From contig VNKQ01000005.1 in the NCBI GenBank assembly GCA_016508695.1, positions 372,001-436,000 of the forward strand: DNA of 64,000 bases. Reading direction: 5' to 3'. The stretch is from Hyphodiscus hymeniophilus. Taxonomy: Eukaryota > Ascomycota > Leotiomycetes > Helotiales > Hyphodiscaceae. Below the pieces are notes generated by a model. That model did not search any database. It had not been told where the DNA came from and saw only the letters and a program-made list of their open reading frames with translations. Both the position numbers and the translations under genes were made by a program. Shown piece after piece: positions 1 to 13,300 of the stretch. How positions within the stretch are numbered: position 1 is the stretch's first letter; the number at the start of each line of letters is the position of its first letter.

Positions 1-1898
1 TGCTTAATGCTACTTCGGCCCCATAAAGTCCTTGAGTTGGAGTTCCTGACACAATCCAACGAGAACAGAGTTGCAAAAAGTCAACAACAGTTACAGCCTC
101 GGTTCTGGAGCTGCTTGAAGCGTTGCCAAAGTTGTGGCCTTCGTCAGTGATTAAGCGCTTGAAATGGAGATCCTTCAACGGGGATCGATAAGCATCTGCT
201 TCTTTAAAGCAGGTGCAGTCTCGCTCTCTGGTGCTGCCGATATAAGGACATCGGCAAACGTCATTCGTAGTTGTGCGACGTCTGCCTTGATTATCGCTAC
301 CATCCTTTGCTTCTTTCTCAAAGCGCTGCCTGCTAAATAGGATGATATCGTATTCTGCAAGTTCTTGGGCAGGGGGTAGATGTGCTTTGTTACTATTCAT
401 AACCAGTACCTTGAGGCCGACTGTATGCTTCTTAATCTCGTGTCGCCATTGCTGTACTAAGTTTGGGGGTACAACCACAATAGTCGCAGTGGAGAGCCAT
501 ATCTTTCGAGGCGGAACAACGATCGGCTTTCGGGACTCTCTTCTTGGTGCAGGACCAGGAAGATAGTAGTGGCCAGCACCTTTCCGGATCGCCTGGAGGC
601 ATCGCGAAAAATCGTACCCCTCGGCTTCCATCGCTGCAAAGTGGCCTTTCCAGGGAGTTCCAGTCCGGCCGATAGTCGCAGCAGCCATGTCTGTCAGTGA
701 GCCAGTCTTCGGGCGAACAGGAACTGTACCAACGGAAAACTCGACTGGAATCTGGGAAGACAATTCTCTGGTGGCGAGGATCAAAGCCAGGCAGATCAAG
801 GTCTTTCCAAGACCCATAGTTTCTGCACAAATTCCACCTTTCGCGGACTCGTATGTACGAGGTTCTCTTAAGCAAGACCCTGCATCTATATCACAATACC
901 AGGTAATACCCTTTTGGTCGATAACCGGCCTCAATCTTGGATCGATGATTTGAGATGGTTGTGCTTCGCGCTGAAGCATTAAGGCAGCAGATCTTCTTTG
1001 ATATGAATGCATTTTTGTAGTCAATCCTCCAATATCACTGTCAAGTATTCTGTACATGGCATCCTTGGCGTATCGGTCGACCACGATTTCCGGATCCGGC
1101 TTTGGTGAGGGGAGGGTATTGAAGAGGTAAAACAACGAAAGGTTTTCCTTCGGCTTCTCATCCAGAGAGCAGTCGATGTGTGAAATCGGACTATTTACAG
1201 ACCAATACCCACTCCATGTAGTCTTTGAAATATCCAATTGCGCAATCAAAAGCAACATAGCCTTGCGTAAAGAGCTCTGCTCCCGGTCGATGCTTCCTCG
1301 TCCAACGTCGTCAGGGAGAACGTATATGCGAATTTGGCCTAGATGCTGATCCTTCACCTTAAACTCCATTCGGACCCAACCCGCAACATGCATTGTGCGA
1401 TATGGCTGTAGCACTCGCGAGCTGAGCAGAAGCTCTTGAATATCGTTGGCTAGGAAAGAGCCTCCTCGAGTGTAAACGTCGCGAGGGTGCGCAAATGCTC
1501 GCCATGAGCTACATGTCTTCCAGACTTCTGCTGTGACGGCGCAGTCACTTCTTTGTATCCGTAGACATCCAACCGGTATGTATTTGTTAATATCGAGTAT
1601 GTAATCAAGAGTAGGATCGGTGGGAGAATTTGGGACGGGGTTCAAGGCGAAGTTGAAGCTCGAATCGGTCATTTGAGCATCGCTGGTAGACTGGGCAGTA
1701 TCTTGTAGATTTGGTAGCTTTTGCATGTTGTTGGATGACTTCTGCCATCACGGTCAGTATGGATTGAGAAGAAATTACTGGATTCCAGCGCTGGCTTACA
1801 AGGACTCCATCAGCTTTCGGGCTGAGCCTAATTCTCTTGCGCGAGGGCTCCTCTCCATTGAGGTCGAACATCCTCTTAAGAGATCTAATAAGGTTCAT
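1..1898 (-). CDS. SNF2-family helicase-like ATPase (C-terminus off the left edge)
   Basis: This is an ATP-dependent DNA translocase of the SNF2 superfamily, the type used in chromatin remodelling or DNA repair. About 613 residues are visible and the end lies outside the window. Exon 1 is 1800-1898 (33 codons) and exon 2 is 1-1741. The 58-nt intron (GTAAGC donor, TACTGAC branch, GCAG acceptor) is phase 0. Motif I reads ICAETMGLGKT near residues 337-347. The DExH-type motif II reads DEGH at about residue 566, followed by the motif III-like SGTPTQG. An arginine/lysine-rich patch (SRKRIRL) at residues 19-25 may be a nuclear signal. The helicase C half is not visible, so a Rad5/SHPRH-like assignment is only a guess. 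The start at 1898 is the first ATG in frame. A further upstream exon is possible because 1987-2223 is also open. A MITE sits 337 bp upstream. Confidence 0.85.
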
Positions 1899-2232
1899 TG
1901 ACGTAACGGAACGGTTGAACGTGACATGTCTAAAGCACTTGCGGTTCTGGTCGTTTAGGCAGCCAGGGAAAGCTGAGGAGGGTTTCCTAAGATGCCAGAA
2001 ATAAAGTAGCTGTGCCAAGTAGAGTCAAAGTAGCTGGGGGGGGTGACCTCAATGTCGAGAAAATCTGGACTGCGTTAAGAGAGTTGATGTCAAGAGAAGT
2101 GAGTGTTTGGTGTTCGAGTTCAAGGTGTCCAAGGTGAAGTTCAGTTAAGACGGAATTTACCGCACTAGCCACAGACGGCTTATCGGAAATCGATAAGAGA
2201 TTCATATATTCAGGGTCAGGCACGTCAAGGCC

Positions 2233-2493
2233 TAGAGGGTGCGGAAAAAAGTGGCCTTATTTTGGCTTGTGCGCAACCACCAAAATCGAGAATCTTATTA
2301 TGTTTGATACTTCGTCTTTTGACCCTAACGATGTCTTTAATCATATAGTCTTTGTGTGTATTTATTATACATATTCTCGAGTAACTTCTTGTCCAATTGA
2401 GTTATAATTGTAGTTGTTTTGATGTAAATAAAGCTGCGATTTTTTTGGTGGTTTGTACGAGCCAAATAAGGCCACTTTTTTCCGCACCCTCTA
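2233..2493. mobile_element. MITE with TA target duplication (Tc1/mariner-pogo type)
   Basis: Bases 2235-2491 (257 bp) are bounded by near-identical terminal inverted repeats of about 48 bp. Both ends begin GAGGGTGCGGAAAAAAGTGG and differ inside by one indel and a few substitutions. The dinucleotide TA flanks each end (2233-2234 and 2492-2493), which fits the target duplication of Tc1/mariner-superfamily elements such as fungal Fot1/pogo. The interior is AT-rich and has no transposase, so this is a non-autonomous element. The inverted repeats and TA flanks are seen directly; the superfamily is inferred from them. It lies between the SNF2 gene start and the cullin gene end. Confidence 0.85.
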
Positions 2494-2975
2494 GAAGGCA
2501 TCCCGCCATGATAGGGTGGCCATATTCGCGAAACAAATAACGGCCATGTGGACGAAAACTCAAAAATCACAGAATTACCTTTAACATCATGACGGTAACA
2601 TCTTGGCCTTGAAATTGAGCCCGTAACGATATGTACAAGTACATCTCACAGTCTCACTCCACTTCAGATCCCAACAACCACGTAGGTGTCTGAGGTATCT
2701 ATCTTTGTATTGATATACATTTGAACGAAAGAATTGCATGAAGGGAAGTCACATATGAGAGACCTTGATTTAGAAGTAGTTACTCTGATTCACACACCAA
2801 TATCATATCTCATGTATATTTGGACTTTCATACGTATCAACGCCAGTCCTCATCCAAGCGCCACCAGTGAGCACCCCCAGGGAGCCATACCATGCTATGC
2901 GTCAAAAAAAAGCAGAAAACTCGCTTGCTTCGAATGGAAATGCACAAGTCCTCCGATCCAGAGTCTACAATCATA
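2494..2975. other. Intergenic, no gene seen
   Basis: This AT-rich stretch lies between the MITE and the cullin stop codon. It probably includes the cullin 3' UTR. I see no convincing coding frame or repeat here. Confidence 0.6.
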
Positions 2976-5774
2976 TCAGGCAAGGTAGCGGTAAGTGGGA
3001 GTATTGGCTTCCTCTACTCGCTCCAGATATTCGCGCTCAATCAAACTCTCGACCCGTCGCTTCATCATGTTCAAGTCTGGCTTGAAGCGTTGAGATAGCT
3101 GAGAGATGACTTCTGCAAATAGGTTTTGATGAGTAAATTCCTTGCGCGCCCTAGTTCTCGGTTAGTGTCATTTGCAGAGTATGGATATGGGAAACGTACT
3201 TCATAATTCGGACGATCACGGTGTCGATCACGTTACCACGGTGCTCATCGTTGCGATCCTCAGTCTCCTTACGCTCTTCCTCGCCTTCAACTTTACTGAC
3301 CGCGGAGATGACTGGTGCCTTCAACTTGATGTTCTTGCTGGTAAAACTGGCGTTGAATGAGAAAGTGTCGCCAGGCTTCGGAGCTTCTTTCGGGTTGGGC
3401 TGTTTGTTCAAAACCTTTGTCTTCGGGTTGACAGCCAGTGGATGTAATTGGCGGGCGAGGTCTTGAGTGGTCATATTGGTTCTTTCTTGAATTTCTTCGA
3501 AAGACAGCGTTTCTCCATCTGCCAAGTCGTTGAAGAGCAGCAGAATAATCATTCCAAAGGTGGAGAAAGTAATTTCGTGTCGTCTTACTTTTGCGCCCTC
3601 TTTGCCTGGAATTGGCGGGAACGTACAACGAATATCAGCTGTACCTAGGTAGCCAACCCACGTCAAGAGCCGACCACTTCGCTCCTTCAAGTAGAAATTC
3701 TTGAAAGACTCCTGGAGTGTGAGGATCTCCTGTGGAAATTGACACATTTGTCTCGATCCATCCTCGCCCATTTTGTTTCCACCAATAGAGTCCATAGGCC
3801 AGAAATTACTGGTCAACACATTTATTCCAAGATCTGGCTGGGTACGGCTCAGGTCACCCAGCTTGTCCATGTGTTCACGATAACCGGAAGAGAGTTCCTC
3901 AGACATTGTCATATCCTTAAACATACCCTCGAGTTTTGAAGTGAACGCATTTCCTATCTCGAGCTTCATCCGGCTGACCATTTGCTTCTCAACGTCCCCG
4001 CTTTCGGACTTGCCAAACAGCAACCGACGAGCAAGATGTTTCTTGTAGTAAAGCTCAAACATGTCTTTATCTTGGATGTATCGCAGCAACGTGACAGCCT
4101 TGTCTAGGACTTCATCAATTTCAGCCTCCGTCTTGCCCTTGATTCCACGCTTGAGATTATCATCGATGAAGAGTGAAACATGCTCTGAGCATCTGGGGTA
4201 GATATTTATGAAGTCTGAGAAGCTTCTTGTGAGGACAGTCTGTAGAATAAGATCTTCCGCGAAGCACTTCCTCCACATCGTGTCGAACTTATCTTTTAAT
4301 CGCAAGACTTCGTCGACCCACTTGATAGCGGCTACCGTAGCCTTCGCTGCTGCATTCATGGGACGGGACTTTGACTTTTCGCCGCCTTCAGCCACATCGA
4401 CATCCTGTTGGGCAAATTCCGTGTTTTGAATGTTTTTGTTGATCTCCGAACCGAGTTCAACCACTCGAGCCTGCAGCGCAACCTTCAAGATTTCTTTTGA
4501 CTGGTCGATACGGGAGATGTGTTGGTAGAGCAGCGTAAGATCTTCGTATCGATCGTTTTCAATCATAGCCTTGATACCACTCCCTTCCATTGCGAGAAAT
4601 TCCGGTAGATGCTCTCTAATCATCTCATTCTCAATGACACGCGCGATCTTGCTTGTGGTCAGCAAGGAAATCGTTGTCTGGCATCGGTCCTCTTCTTCGG
4701 CGAAGCGCTTCTTGGTTCGCTTCAACCAGGAGCTCGCATCACCTTCTCTCAGCAGGTTGTTGCACTCCTCTTGATAGAATGTTCGGCTCGCCTGGATGAA
4801 CGCAGGCTCGAAAGTAGACAGGTATAGCTTCTCATAGTCTTTCTCATTGTCGGTTTCGTACAGACCTTCCAGCATATACATGCACGACCGGATCAAATGT
4901 TTGTTGATGACATCTCCTTCACGTTCCATGGAGATCTGGTCAAGAATGACTGAATTCAATATATCGAAGGTGATGAGGTCTTGATCGGATGATGCGAGAC
5001 GAGAGCGAAGGATGTGATCCCGAAACAGGCCCATGGATGTAGTGAATATGGAAGCTTTTCGAAAGTCCTGGCAATAAACTCGATCCATGTACATCAGAAC
5101 ATCCGTAGTCATATTCATGACAGTATTATGGTCCTCCCATGACGCCTTGAGACCCTTCAAAAATTCCTCACCAGTGACTCGTCTCTCGTTCGCAGTTGTG
5201 CCTGATACGCCGCCTATTGTAATATTGACCAGGTTGCTCGTAATCAGCTTTCGAATTGTTGGCATAACCTGGGAGCCAAACCATTGCTCTTCAAACTCCT
5301 TGACGCGGTCATATAATCGGTCGCCTTGCTTCTTCAGGACAATCTTGTAGGAGGCGCGGTATAGTTGTTCGAAAGATAACTTGGAGGCGTTCTTTTCGTG
5401 GATTTCACGTAAAGCGGACTGTAGAATTGCCCACATGTCCTCGAACTCGTCGCTTCCATGGCTGATTCCCTACATGAAGAATATCAGCAGAGTACACTGA
5501 AGGCGTGAGAGGGCGTTGCTGATGCAGTACATGTCTGGGTTCGAGAGCTGTAGCGCATGGGCTACAATTGACTTGTAGGACGCAGCGGTCGCCAGCTCTA
5601 CTTGGCTGTAACATTTATGTTTTGAATGCTTGCTACTTAAGTTGAAGATGTGGCAGGCTACATCGTAGATGTGGGCGAGACAAGGAGGAGTGAACAGGGA
5701 GGGAAAACGGGCGAAAGTGAGTGACTTACCCGCCGCGGCGGTCTTATCTTCCCTCTGCCACGTCCAGAAATCAT
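2976..5774 (-). CDS. CUL3: Cullin-3 family scaffold of a CRL ubiquitin ligase
   Basis: Cullins form the rigid scaffold of cullin-RING E3 ubiquitin ligases, bridging a substrate adaptor (BTB proteins for Cul3) and the RING protein Rbx1. Exons are 5730-5774, 3200-5469 and 2976-3150, giving 829 residues, a normal cullin length. Exon 1 encodes the fungal Cul3-like start MISGRGRGKIRPPRR. The repeat domain starts EIHEKNASKLSFEQLYR. The cullin homology domain spans about residues 400-650. The C-terminal neddylation site is RIMKARK, with Lys772 split by the last intron (AA|G). The winged-helix tail KRRVESLIEREYLER follows and ends YRYLA. Intron 1 is long (260 nt) and intron 2 is 49 nt with a CTAAC branch. 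The gene is head-to-head with ZIM17. Cul3 rather than Cul1/Cul4 is inferred from the N-terminus. Confidence 0.93.
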
Positions 5775-6192
5775 CGTCACAGATAACTTGTTTTGCAGAG
5801 GTGCCTTCAGCACAATTTTTTAGCAAAAAGTAGCAAGTTACGCGTACTTTCCGAGATGATTGGTGATATTGGTGGGGTTGATGCTACAAGGCTCGAGGTT
5901 GTCCCATTATATCAACCGGTAAACAAAGGTTGTGAGAGGACTTATCAGGGCAGACCAGGGGCTTATACAGTTAAAGCAACTCAAGAGCTTTGCAAAGTCT
6001 CTAAATGAATGAACTGCTGGTGAAACCGTGTATTCGAGGCTTTTTATATTCGGGAAGTGGTGCCTGTCCTATCCTATCAGTCTAATCCGGCCCGAGTGTT
6101 TTTCCGCTAGCGCGAGGCTACTCGAGTAGTCCGCTGGGATCTGTTCCGCTCTAATTAGATCCTCTCTTCAATATGCTTCGATTTTGTCTTAC
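5775..6192. promoter_or_regulatory. Shared divergent promoter region CUL3 / ZIM17
   Basis: This 418-bp gap separates two start codons that face away from each other, so it must hold both promoters and 5' UTRs. No TATA box or known operator was identified with confidence. Confidence 0.5.
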
Positions 6193-6780
6193 ATGCCCAC
6201 GATGAATTCAAAAACCGCCTTCTCGGCTCTAAGGGGCCTCTCCAGATATGCAGCACCTCGGTTTTCACAGCCTTTGCGCGCCTCACCCAAATTACTTTCG
6301 CCCATCCCTCGAATCCAACCACTATCAACGTCCATTCGCCGGTTCGACATCACGCCCACAGAACCACAAATCTCCTCCTCCTCCGCATCGTCATCCTCAG
6401 AATCGCAAACCGCTACCTCTTCCAAACCACTCACTGACCGCACCACCTCCCCAAACGATCACCCCCGCCCAGGTCAGCCCGAATACCAAATAACATTCAC
6501 CTGCTCGCCCTGCGGTACACGATCTTCGCACCGTATCTCAAAGCAAGGCTACCACTATGGTAGCACCCTTATTACCTGTCCCGAATGCAGGAATCGACAC
6601 ATCATAAGCGATCACTTGAACATCTTTGGAGATAAGAGTCTGACGATTGAGGATCTGATGAGGGATAAGGGCATGCTGGTTAAGAAAGGGACGTTGAGTG
6701 AGGATGGGGATGTCGAGTTTTGGGAGGATGGGAGTAGTACGAAGCATGTTAAGAAGGGAGAAAATGGTGGTGCGCCTTGA
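6193..6780 (+). CDS. ZIM17: Mitochondrial DNL-type zinc finger protein (Zim17/Hep1/Tim15)
   Basis: The family keeps mitochondrial Hsp70 (Ssc1) soluble and active in the matrix, supporting protein import and Fe-S biogenesis. The 195-residue protein has an arginine- and serine-rich N-terminus without acidic residues for its first 50 or so residues, which fits a matrix targeting sequence. The DNL zinc finger follows at about residues 105-150: the first CxxC (CSPC), then HYGSTLI, the second CxxC (CPEC), RNRHIISDHL and the family-typical FGD. A single intronless exon is seen. A second in-frame ATG at 6202 (MNSKTAF) could also serve as the start. The tail is short and charged. It diverges from CUL3 and converges on UTP20. 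Confidence 0.95.
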   Translation: MPTMNSKTAFSALRGLSRYAAPRFSQPLRASPKLLSPIPRIQPLSTSIRRFDITPTEPQISSSSASSSSESQTATSSKPLTDRTTSPNDHPRPGQPEYQITFTCSPCGTRSSHRISKQGYHYGSTLITCPECRNRHIISDHLNIFGDKSLTIEDLMRDKGMLVKKGTLSEDGDVEFWEDGSSTKHVKKGENGGAP

Positions 6781-7332
6781 TGGAATGGGCTGGTTGAGAA
6801 GAAATGACAGAGCATCCCGCTTGCCAGTGACGGAATTATGCATGATAGATGAAATGCTTTTGGATGACAGCGTCGGTGACTTGAAGCCCGACGTTCGAAT
6901 CGTCACTCCCAGGACTCCTCTTATCCTCCTAGGTACGAGACCGAAGATAAAGAGCGGCTGAAGAGCGGCTTGGGCCGTCCATGCCAGCAAGAGATGGAAG
7001 TGACTTGGAAAACCTTTCTGGTAGAGATATCCGCTGTATAGAAATGTAGAGAATAGGATCTGGCGACATACCCGCCTTCATAATAACGCGTCTTTGGTTT
7101 TTTTCTGAAATCTTGTTTAAAGCAAGTTTAAGGACGAGCTTGAATCAACTTTGAATGACTGTATTCTGGTATCTCGAATTAGACTTCTTGGTGCAAGTAG
7201 ATAGAAGTCTGCACTCTAGGTTTACATTCATTTAAGCCATTCATTGCAATGAGCCATCCATATTAACATTATTGCCACTGCTTGATCCTTTGCTTATTGC
7301 ATGTCACCCTCACCGCATCCACCCCATACCAC
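6781..7332. other. Convergent intergenic region ZIM17 / UTP20
   Basis: Two genes end facing each other here, so the segment should contain both 3' UTRs and polyadenylation signals. I see no additional gene. Confidence 0.5.
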
Positions 7333-10300
7333 TCACTGTTCATGCCGTTGCCTCCTATGCTCCTCGCCCTTCTCCTTCCTCCGCTCCTTCTTCCTCACTA
7401 CCTTCTTCCTCTTAACAGCCCCACTCCGCTCTGGATGTGCAACAGCATCAACCTTCCTCTTTACACTCCTCTGCATCCTTCTCTCCTTTCTCTGCTTCCC
7501 AACCTTCAACGCCATCTCTGTGAATGTCTGGGTTCCAACTTTCTTTTGCAACGTCTCGATTATCTCGCTACTCGTGGATTGCAGTGCAGCGTAATTAGCG
7601 CGGAATAATTCGTCCGTGGAATATGGGATTGGTATGTCTTTATCTGTGAGGTGTTGAAGTGGGAGTAGGATGGTTGGCAGGCATGAAGTGACGGCTGATT
7701 CAGGGAGTTTTGACGTCAATATTCCTAATAGCTCGAGCGCGGCGGTCTTAGGGATGAGAACTGTAGCTCGTGGTGGGGATGACTCGCGACGGAGAAAATA
7801 GCTCAGTCTAGCGAAGAGATATTGGAGTGCTGATCTCTGATCCGCTCGCTCCTCCTCGTCATCTCCCTCGTCGTCCGAGTCCACTGCTTTCTGGATCGCC
7901 AAATCATTCACACCAACGCAAACACCTAGGTACGTGAGGAGTGGTAAGACAGCATCGGCTAGGTATTGCTGCAGCTCTGGTGTTCTGAAGATATGGAGGC
8001 AGCGGCGGAGGAGCTCGATGATATCGTCGCCCGTTAACTTGAGACCGTGATCATTTGTGAGGGGCAGTCCCTGCATGCCGTTTCGCGCAAGAGCTTCAAA
8101 ATAGGTACGTGTGAGCTGAATAGCGGAGAACTTGACCCATTGGTATGGGTAAGAGATGCATTTCGTGATTGCCTTCCACATGGCAGCTGAAATTGAAGAA
8201 AGGATAGCTTCGGGGAACTTTTCGACCAGGGTTTGTGTTAACTGTATGGCGGCGTAGATAACGTCCCATTCTATTCCCGCATCATTCGTCCTGTTAAGTG
8301 TGTCTAAGATACTTTGTCGAAGAATATCAAGATCGCTGTCATCGGAGCTCCGTGCCTCGTAATAAAAGCGATACAGTTGGAAGCCAGTCTTCAGTTGGCC
8401 AGGGCTATCGACGTTCTTGACGAAAGATCGCGTTGTAGTCATGAAATTGCCCATGCATTCTATATTTGCTTTGCCGAATATCGATTTAAATAGCTCACCA
8501 GCCCATTCTCGGCATTTATCCGATTCATCATTGGCGAGAACGCCCATGAGAGGTTTGAACAGGGTTTCGCATATCTTCTGTACATGGTCGTCAGAAGCCT
8601 TCCGAAGTAGAGAATTCACGACGTCAAGAGTTGATAATCGTCCACCTTCAAATTGATATTCCAAGTTACCCTCGATGAACTTGAGCTGGTCTCTCCAACG
8701 TTTACCCTTCTGAGGATATTCAAGCAGGAATTGGATATAGGCGCCCCGAGCAAGTTTTCGGGTTCCTTCATCACTGTTTGTAACCATCACTTCTCTCACG
8801 TGATCGAGTATGTCATATACGCCTACAGTCTGGACACCGTTGGTCAGGATCACCTTCAAGAATTTGTACGTGATGTCCCTGCGATCGGGCTCATCGAAGT
8901 CTTCGTTGAGTTTTGCAAGGATGGCATCGATTGCTGTGTCCTTGACGGGAACATCTTCTCGTTCGCGTAGAACAGCAGTCAGCAACTTCAATGCTGCGTG
9001 GGAGCTGTCCGTGGGGTCTTTTGACCGGTTTCTAAGCACCTTGACAGCTTCGGCCGTTGCGGCTTGGTAGAGATGTGTTCCATCAGCTGCTGCATCACCA
9101 GCGGCCTTCAAGGGCACATTGACGACCGCGGTAAGCACCTTAAATGCAGCTACCTGGACTTCCTCCTCTCCTTGGTTGACGGCGCTTTCGAAGATTGGCA
9201 CAAATCCTGCAAGGTTTTGTGAGGTTCGCAGTTCGTCGTACTTCGCCAGGACTGAGCGCATCACATCGAAAGCGAAACGTAGAAGCTTGTAGGTGTACAC
9301 ACTTGTCGAGCCTCGTTCACCAGCCCTCTTAGCGCCTTTCTGTATGATGTACTTCTTGAGCTTCGGATCCATTCGAGTTTTTTCTTTCGGTTTGGCACTG
9401 GCGTACACATCCTGAATAACTTCGAAACAGAAAACAAGACTGTCCCGTGTTGAAGCCGCGGAATTTTTGAGAAGACCATTGCTAATTCGACTGAGAAGGT
9501 TGTCAATCTTACCAACCATATTCCTGTTGAGCTTCTCGTTCAAAAGCCCCTGAACGGGCTTGACGAGGTCTGTCAAGCGGTAGAGAGTCGCGGTCTGCGC
9601 GATCAGCTCCATTGAATCATAGCTCTTACTGTTCTTTATTTCTTTCATTTTACTGGTGTACTCTCCGTCGGCTTTTGCATCCTTTTCTTGCCCCGTATGG
9701 CCGAAAATATCGTCCATTATGATGGCGACGATCGTTGGTAAACAGTAGTCGAGATCGCCTGGCGCATACTCTGGAATTGTCTCAACGAGAATGGAATGCA
9801 TTGTGAAAGATAAGACGTGGAGTTGAGGACCACGTGCCAATGCGCCACGCAGTTCTTTAAGGACGAATCCGAAGCATGAGGGTCCTAGCAAGAGGCAGAT
9901 CTTAACCAACGTGACTCGAGTCATATCACGTGCCTCCTGCGCCTTACTTCTGAGTATGTGGCATACGTCTGTCAAGACAGCAGGAAGACGTTCGTTCAGT
10001 TGCTCTGGCGGTAAGAGCTTCAAAATTCTGACAACAATAACAGCGACGGGGACCCGGAGACTGACTGTTGATTCGTCCTTGTCGTGAAGGTACGATGTGA
10101 GTGGGGGTAGGACGTTGGAGGAGAGGTCTTCCGACAGCTTCTGTTGTTTGGGTATAGTGGCTACCAGCGTGCTTCTTTTCGATCCTACGAGCGGCCTGGA
10201 TGATTCATCCACCGCTGAAGCAAGTGCATCAATCACTCTTCCTAATAAGCGGATGATCTGCTTCTCCAGATCTGGTTTCCCAGCAATGTAACCTATGTAT

Positions 10301-13300
10301 CGTCGCAACATAGCCCGATATTGTGGCCACTCTAGGGACCCTGACAATATGCCAACAGTGGATGTAGCTTCGGCAGCCAAGTTGTGGGCATCACTACCTT
10401 CCGCTCGGTCGAAAATGAAGTGTTCAACCAGCGGAATAAAAAAGTGGCTGACCATCTTCCCACTGAGCTCTCCATTTTCCGCGGCGGCAGAGACTTGCTT
10501 GAGGGCGGCCGACTGTTTTCCCTTGCCAAGCGTCACGATATTATTGAAAAACGACGACTCGATCTCGTCCTCGCCAGCGAGAAGCCCCTGCATACCACCC
10601 ACTTCTGGCCAGTCAGGGAACGTACGAATGAGATGGCCCATGACTTTGAGATATTGTTGTCGGATAACTTCTGAAGGTTCTCTGGCACCTGAAAATAGTG
10701 CCGGCAGGAGAACATCTAGCAGCAATGTCTGAAATCCAGGTTTCTCTGTGTCATCTGCATTAGAGGCAGCAGTGATGAAACGACAGACCCCATCAGCCGA
10801 GTTCAGAGCCAATACTGCATATTCTTCATCGTTTCTGATGTAGTAGAGCATATTGTATAAGAGTGCGGTCCACTGTCGGGCGTTGAACGAAATAGTGCGA
10901 GTGTTTATAGCATTGAAAGCTGTCAAGCGGCGTGTATAGTCAGGCTCATCCAGTCGACCTTCCACAAACGAGTTCACATCGAGGCACAGCGCTGCAACCT
11001 CTCCAATCACCGGATCCTTTTGGGAATAGACCATCAATACCTGCGAAAGCACTTCTCGGCTAACTTTGTCTTTGAAGAAGCCAAACAGTGAAGTTACTGT
11101 ATTGTAAAGTCTATCTCTGAGGCCGGCATCGTCCTGTAAATCATGTAGAGGAACAAAATGCTGAAGAATCTTTAGAAGCCCACTCTTTGTTCTTGGATTC
11201 ACTCGCCTCGATGGTTGATCAAGTAGGAAAATGGATACATCCACAAGATTTCTTGCCTGGAGTCCGAATTAGCGTTTGAGCAGCAACCAGTAACAATCAA
11301 ATGAGCTTACCTGAGTTGAAGTTTGGACGACCGGCGCTAGTTCGGATACAGTCTCCACGCAATCTTCTAGCAATTTCTTGCTCAAGTCTTGTTGATTTCG
11401 TAGTATGCCACCAATTTGAATGAGAAACTCATCTATATTTTTGAGCAATAATTCCTTAGACGTACTTGAGCCATTCGATAATTTGACAATGTTTCGGATG
11501 ATATTGAGAGCAAACGACTTGACTTCATCTTTGGACTTTTGTGGAGCTAGACATTCAGCTACTTTCGGAAGAATCTGATCATGAGCGCCAAAGAACGTCA
11601 CCAACTCTGCAGCTGTTGACCAGGTATAGAACAGTCGAAGGATGCCGGAAATCCCTTGTGCCGTCTCTATTGGCAAGTTGTCCACTCGAGGCTGAACGAT
11701 TTCTCTCACTATAATCTCCACGTATCCGTTCCAGTTGAACGATTCCGAATTTGTGAAAAGAAGATTTAGGCATTTCAGCCCCGTCTGGCGTATCACCTTA
11801 AGCAAAGATGTTTGGGTTGACTGATTGGCACCGGCGTCTTCCTCGGAGTCGTCAAGCTCATTTTGTAGCATTCGGGACGAACGGATAACACAGTATAGTA
11901 CAGCGTGTACCAATTTCTGGGTAAAAGGAGTCACCTTAGTTCCGAGCTCTTTTAATACGACCTCAATCATGTTTGTAAAGCCAACTTGCTTCCTAGTGTT
12001 CATCACCTCTGATTCAATGAGTGATACGTTGAGCTGGCCATCCTTGATGAGTTCGATGTTCTTGAGGTCTCCGAGTGCGATTTCGAGGAAATTCTCAACG
12101 TCTTGAAGACCTAGATTTCGAAGTACCGTCAATCGCCGAGCTTCCATGCCTTGCCTACCACTCGCTGCGCCCTTCCGTGAGATGGCTCGACCATACAAAA
12201 CTCGTAATAGTATCGGCATCAGATCTGAACGATGTTCAGCTTGCACCAGAGTTTGACCCTGTAGCAAAATGGTAATTTCGTCTTTAAATCTAGCCTCATC
12301 CAACAAATTGAGAAGATTTTCTTCATAGGGGCGGATGCTCTTGTTCTTCCACGTGAAGATAGCTTTGATCGCAGACTTCTGGATCTCGATGTCTCCATTC
12401 CCAAGCAGTCCTAATAGTGCCTCGTGAACTTCTTCAGACTTGTACAGCGATCTGGGATTGGTGAATAGTCCAAACAGGTCTAGTAAGGCTTTTTGGTCCT
12501 TCCTAGTCCAGTCACTGAGGACAGCCTCAGAATCGTCGTCAATTTCCTCGGCTCCTTTACCTGCCCAAGAAAGAAACATAGGGACGAGTTGTCGTGAGCG
12601 TTTCTCGGCAAGAGCAGGGGCTGCTGTGAGAACTCGAAGAGCCTGGGCGCGAGCAGTTAATGGCTGAGCAGCAACTAATTGCTGGGCCATATCGAAGCTT
12701 TCTAACATCGTGTCTCGCACCTTCACAACTTCTGATTCGGCAGTTTTCGCAAGTTGATCCAACTTGATCATATTAGAACATTCAAAGTCTGTCAGCCCAT
12801 TATTATGGGATTGTTCAATACTCCTGGCAGAGCCGTTCCATGCGGCAGAAGGCGTTTCAAGCCAGCCAAATGCTAGATTTGCTACAGCCTCTTCCCCATC
12901 TTTTGATTCTGCAATTTGCTTGAGTGAAGCACTCGCATCTTCCCAAATCTGCGAGAATTTGACGTTGAGCATGCCAAAACAGAACGCGGGAATGGTCGGC
13001 TTCAACCACGGGATTACTGTTTGATGCGGATACAGCGTCGCCAGCTTCCTGATATGCATGGAGGCTGATCTTGCAGTTGTCAAATCTAGGGGAGTTTGCT
13101 CCACCATAATCATTATTGATAATACATCTGAGTGGGATCCGGTCTCGATGACGTAGAAATGCTCTAAAAGCCTCAGGGTGAGAAGCCGGAGCTCAGTCGA
13201 GTCAGTTGATAAGTTTTCTACCAATGATCTCATAAGCAAATTATCTTTAGCATCATCCTCTTGGCTTAAAGTGGCGACAGGCTTTTTAGGCGAAGCAGGA

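Noticed and set aside
432..875. Open minus-strand frame over the SNF2 gene
   Set aside because: It overlaps the helicase motif I region in a different frame; the motif GLGKT lies in the other, longer frame.
2337..2570. Open minus-strand frame across the MITE
   Set aside because: It runs from the element interior into the flank, so it is not a gene; composition is AT-rich chance.
6880..6910. TTCGAATC-like sequence resembling a tRNA T-arm
   Set aside because: No acceptor stem, anticodon arm or matching 5' half could be folded around it.
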